From positions 1-17,904 of the forward strand of contig CALFEN010000273.1 of NCBI GenBank assembly GCA_937950065.1: a stretch of DNA of 17,904 bases, written 5' to 3'. Origin of the DNA: an uncultured bacterium (GTDB taxonomy: Bacteria; Patescibacteria; JAEDAM01; Absconditabacterales; Absconditicoccaceae). The first letter of the stretch is position 1. Every line of letters begins with the position of its first letter. This document shows positions 15,151 to 17,904 of this stretch, piece by piece. The notes beneath the pieces are model-generated. The model saw only the letters and a program-made list of their open reading frames with translations, ran no database searches and was not told the DNA's origin. The translations under genes were made by a program, and so were the position numbers.

Positions 15151-16197
15151 TTACTTTCCTATCAAATCAATAATTTCCTCCAAATCATTTTTTGCAGAAA
15201 TATTTTTAAAATTTATTTGAAATAATACAATTTTGGCTTGATCAAGATTTTTTTTGATTTGAGAAAATCCGTAATCTATAGCTCACGAATCTTGAAAAAT
15301 TTGTTTTAATTTTGAAATCTGTTTTGTGGTCAAATCATTTCACATACAAGAGTCTAAAAATTCTTTTTGTTTGGCAGTGCCTTTTTGTGAAATATAATAA
15401 GTCAAAACTGTCTGCTGTCATTCTCTAACATCACTAAAAGCTGTTTTTCAAGTTTTTTTACTATCCTCCAAAACATCTTTGAGGTCGTCTCTTATCTGAA
15501 AAGCACTTCATAGATATTCACCCCATTTTTGTATTAATAACAAATCTGAACTAGAGATTCATCAAAGCTGAGATCAAACCATCATAGGTTTGATAAAACT
15601 ATATTTAGATGTTTTTAAATAATTCTTTTTATCAAGATCCTGTTTCTTTACTTTGGACGTGATAGTCAGACTGACATCAATTATCTGCCCAAATATTGTT
15701 TCCCTGCTCATTTCCAGATAATCTTTTCTTATCTCATTTAGTTTTTGATTATTTAATGAATTATAATCATCAAAAATAATCTCATTTGCCCATGAAAAAA
15801 TCAAATCTCACATAAGTATGGCTTGGGAAATTGCATAATGCTGGGACTTTGAATTTTTTGTGATAGACTGTATATATTTATGATATGTCTTTATATTTCT
15901 TCTGGTTTCTCACTGATCCATAATATCGTCATGAATCAAAGCAAAAGCATGCCACAATTCAAATCCTGAAGCCAACTTCAATATTTCATTATCGTCTTGT
16001 CAACCAAATCATTTATAAGAGATATATATAAGATAAGGTCTAATCCTTTTCCCTCATCACAAAACAAAATCTCTTATATAATTTAATATTTTTTGCAATT
16101 TGAGTGAATCTATAGTTTTATAAGAAAGCTGTAATTTTTGTTCAACTATATCTGTCAACACAGGATTGAAAATCTTCTGAAAATCTTTTAAATTCAT
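15151..16197 (-). CDS. Polyprenyl diphosphate synthase
   Basis: This 348-residue enzyme extends allylic diphosphates with isopentenyl diphosphate to make a prenyl chain for lipid carriers or quinones. VLGGGKRIRPYL near 45-56 is the family start motif (GGKRxRP). The first aspartate-rich motif is DDIMD at 90-94 in ALIHDDIMDQGETRR. The second is DDLKD at 237-241 in FQIRDDLKD. Between them lie KTSKYSFIKPMMVG and the usual helices. The residues that set chain length upstream of the first motif (LWHAFALIH) include bulky side chains, so product length cannot be called safely. UGA glycines include those of the GGGKR motif. In a reduced-genome CPR cell it would supply undecaprenyl-type or shorter carriers, or use scavenged precursors. 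It follows the prepilin gene by 53 bp; no clear terminator separates them. Confidence 0.93.
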
Positions 16198-16250
16198 TTT
16201 TGTATAAACATTATTTTAAAATCATCTTCTTTTGGGGAGAAAGATATCTA

Positions 16251-17846
16251 CTAATACACACAACGAAATCAAACATCAGCGCTTGTGTATGTACTTATAT
16301 TTACTGCGTTTATCGCATATATTCAACTATTTATCCAAGAACCCCCGCGTAAGAATATATTATTATTTGTGGCAGACGAATATATCCATCAAATTCAATT
16401 TGTCCTATTTAGATTTGATTTTAGAGGTCAGATGTTCACATAAGTATAATTATTCGTAAAGGCACAAAGAGTAAAAGCGTCTGCTGTATCCTTATAAAAA
16501 GAAAAATACCCTGCTGAACCACAAATATTTCATGTTATCAAATAATTTGAAGAGTTGATTGTGTTTCATCAATTCACATGTTCCCGCACATTACCAGCAA
16601 AATCCCAGATAATTTCTCCATTTGTCAATTTATGAGTTCTTTTATTTTCAAATGATGAGCTCAAAACTCAAGCATTATACCCATACTCACTAGATCCTGA
16701 CAATGCTCCAATTCCTCCATCATAAAGAGTTTGTCTGGATTCTCACTGGTTTATTCCCCAATAATCTGCACTTGAACCTGACATACTCATATATTTCCCT
16801 GTTCACCAGTTTTGATTATTTGATTCAATATTTCTTGCTATCGTCATCCACTCATTATTTGTGATGAGATGATATCAAGTTCACATTGATTCACATGCTT
16901 TCATTGCATTATATTGATTGAGATATACTATAGGATATCCATCAGATTTACTTATTATAGCACCAGTAAAATTCCTAGATGCGGTAGCATTACAAGGTGT
17001 GGACACAGAACAATAAGGAGTATTTGCTGTTCAGGTAAGTAGTGCTCAAGCTGTTCCATTCCAGCTTCATGCATCACCCGTATATTGTTTCATCTCATAC
17101 TTCGCGACACAAAATCCTGACTGTTTGAAATCTTTATTTCAAGGGATAGGAATAAATCATGTCGGGCAGGCACTAGGTGGTTGGTATCAATTATTCATAT
17201 ACTGATAAATAGACTGCAAATCACTTCATGAGCCGGAAATTGCTTGATCGCTCGCAAAATAAACTATTGTATTTATGAGACTTGTGGATAAATCATAATC
17301 ACCGGAATATAAAAAATTCATAGGAACTTTTTTGTCTTTGGTCAATAATATACCTAATGAATTTCATTGAGTATAAGGATATCTTGTAGAATAATCTAAT
17401 CAAGTTGTCGCATCAGCGTTGACTTTATTAAACAAATCGGAAACTATAACATAATATTTGCTTCATTCCATAAGAGCAAGTATCTCATAAGCGTCCTGAT
17501 CATAGTTGGTAGTATAGACATAACTGCTTCTATCAAGAGGATCCTGAAATTTTCATTTGAGCTTGAGATCTCTGATGCTGTTATCTCATATGATTCACTG
17601 ATATCATATATAACCTGTTCCAAAAGTTGTCATTTTTAGTCATAGAAACTTATCAGGTATAGGATAACTATTATTTTCCGAATAATAATTCTTGAGAGCA
17701 AAATCTATAGCCCTGATATCTATCATTCTTTCGGAATCCCTAGAATTAAGAAGTCGATCCATAATTGAATAAAAGGCAGTTATTGAAATTATAGTTATAA
17801 TAACTATAGAAGTTATAAGCTCTACCAGAGTAAAACCTTTTTTCAT
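16251..17846 (-). CDS. Prepilin fused to a formylglycine-generating-enzyme/C-type-lectin-like domain
   Basis: This 531-residue protein begins MKKGFTLVELITSIVIITII, a class III (type IV/type II secretion) prepilin signal: cleavage before Phe5 and Glu at +5. Residues about 28-60 carry the usual NSRDSERMIDI helix, and the pilin-like part runs to about 230. From about 240 (SGFCVAKYEMKQY) the protein matches FGE-sulfatase (SUMF1) proteins: NAMKACESMGTGYHLITNNEW near 320-340, IIWDFAGNV.EHVNGG near 413-427, FLRGGSW at 498-504 and the terminal GFRCVY at 526-531. The dot is CGG at residue 421, nearly always Trp in the family. Catalytic cysteines of true FGEs are not evident, so a binding (C-type-lectin) role on a pilus is likelier than enzyme activity. 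Stop is TAG. Confidence 0.9.
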
Positions 17847-17904
17847 GTCGTTTTTTTTGTGATAAATTTTTTTTTAAAAAAAAATAAAAAAAAAAAGGAA
17901 AAAG
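17847..17904. other. Homopolymer-rich leader of the prepilin gene at the window edge
   Basis: Long T and A runs occupy 17849-17900. No promoter can be judged because the window ends. Confidence 0.4.

Noticed and set aside
1..17904. tRNA or rRNA genes, CRISPR arrays, transposases
   Set aside because: The gaps are short and AT-rich with no cloverleaf, no spaced repeats and no transposase motifs; the only direct repeats are coding ones in the lipoprotein gene.

Overview
The window comes from an AT-rich bacterium of the Candidate Phyla Radiation, most likely Absconditabacteria (SR1). All but one of the fourteen-odd genes read straight through in-frame UGA codons that fall where the protein families have glycine, such as the LSGGQ signature of an ABC ATPase and the conserved Gly of an SdpR-like regulator. 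CGA and CGG, which are rare here, fall on columns that are tryptophan in the best-conserved families (two sites in valyl-tRNA synthetase, one in a formylglycine-generating-enzyme-like domain). Together this matches the Absconditabacterales code (UGA=Gly, CGA/CGG=Trp). Read with the standard code, nearly every gene breaks into small fragments. Start codons lack Shine-Dalgarno sequences. Most promoters I can propose have a TTGNNN box and a TATANN box separated by 16 bp.

Layout. 1-1400: a secreted, fibronectin-like, C-terminally anchored surface protein and a strong bidirectional terminator. 1395-5575 (minus strand): a small unknown protein, a complete valyl-tRNA synthetase and a family 2 glycosyltransferase. 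5708-10498 (minus strand): a four-gene MacAB-like export locus, in transcription order a giant double-coiled-coil membrane fusion protein, a Gly/Met-rich lipoprotein with a duplicated repeat, an ABC ATPase and a MacB/FtsX-type permease. It sits behind a strong promoter surrounded by TGTAAGA boxes. 10707-11696: a 329-residue protein I do not recognise.

11779-12171 holds a small membrane protein of higher GC with no UGA-glycine, and with CGG inside an arginine cluster. It looks like recent foreign DNA or an assembly join. 12309-12782 (plus strand) is another small membrane protein. 12836-13754 (minus strand) is an sdpR-sdpI pair: an ArsR-type autorepressor overlapping an SdpI-type immunity/membrane protein, with a palindromic operator just upstream. 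14005-15150 (plus strand) carries an RluA-family pseudouridine synthase and a Trp-rich membrane-anchored exported protein. 15151-17846 (minus strand) carries a polyprenyl diphosphate synthase, preceded by a type IV-like prepilin fused to a formylglycine-generating-enzyme/C-type-lectin-like domain.

The theme is cell-surface biology of a small symbiotic or host-dependent cell: surface protein, pilin with a displayed binding fold, MacAB-type export, and a bacteriocin-immunity-like pair, among a few housekeeping genes. No RNA genes, CRISPR arrays or transposases were seen.
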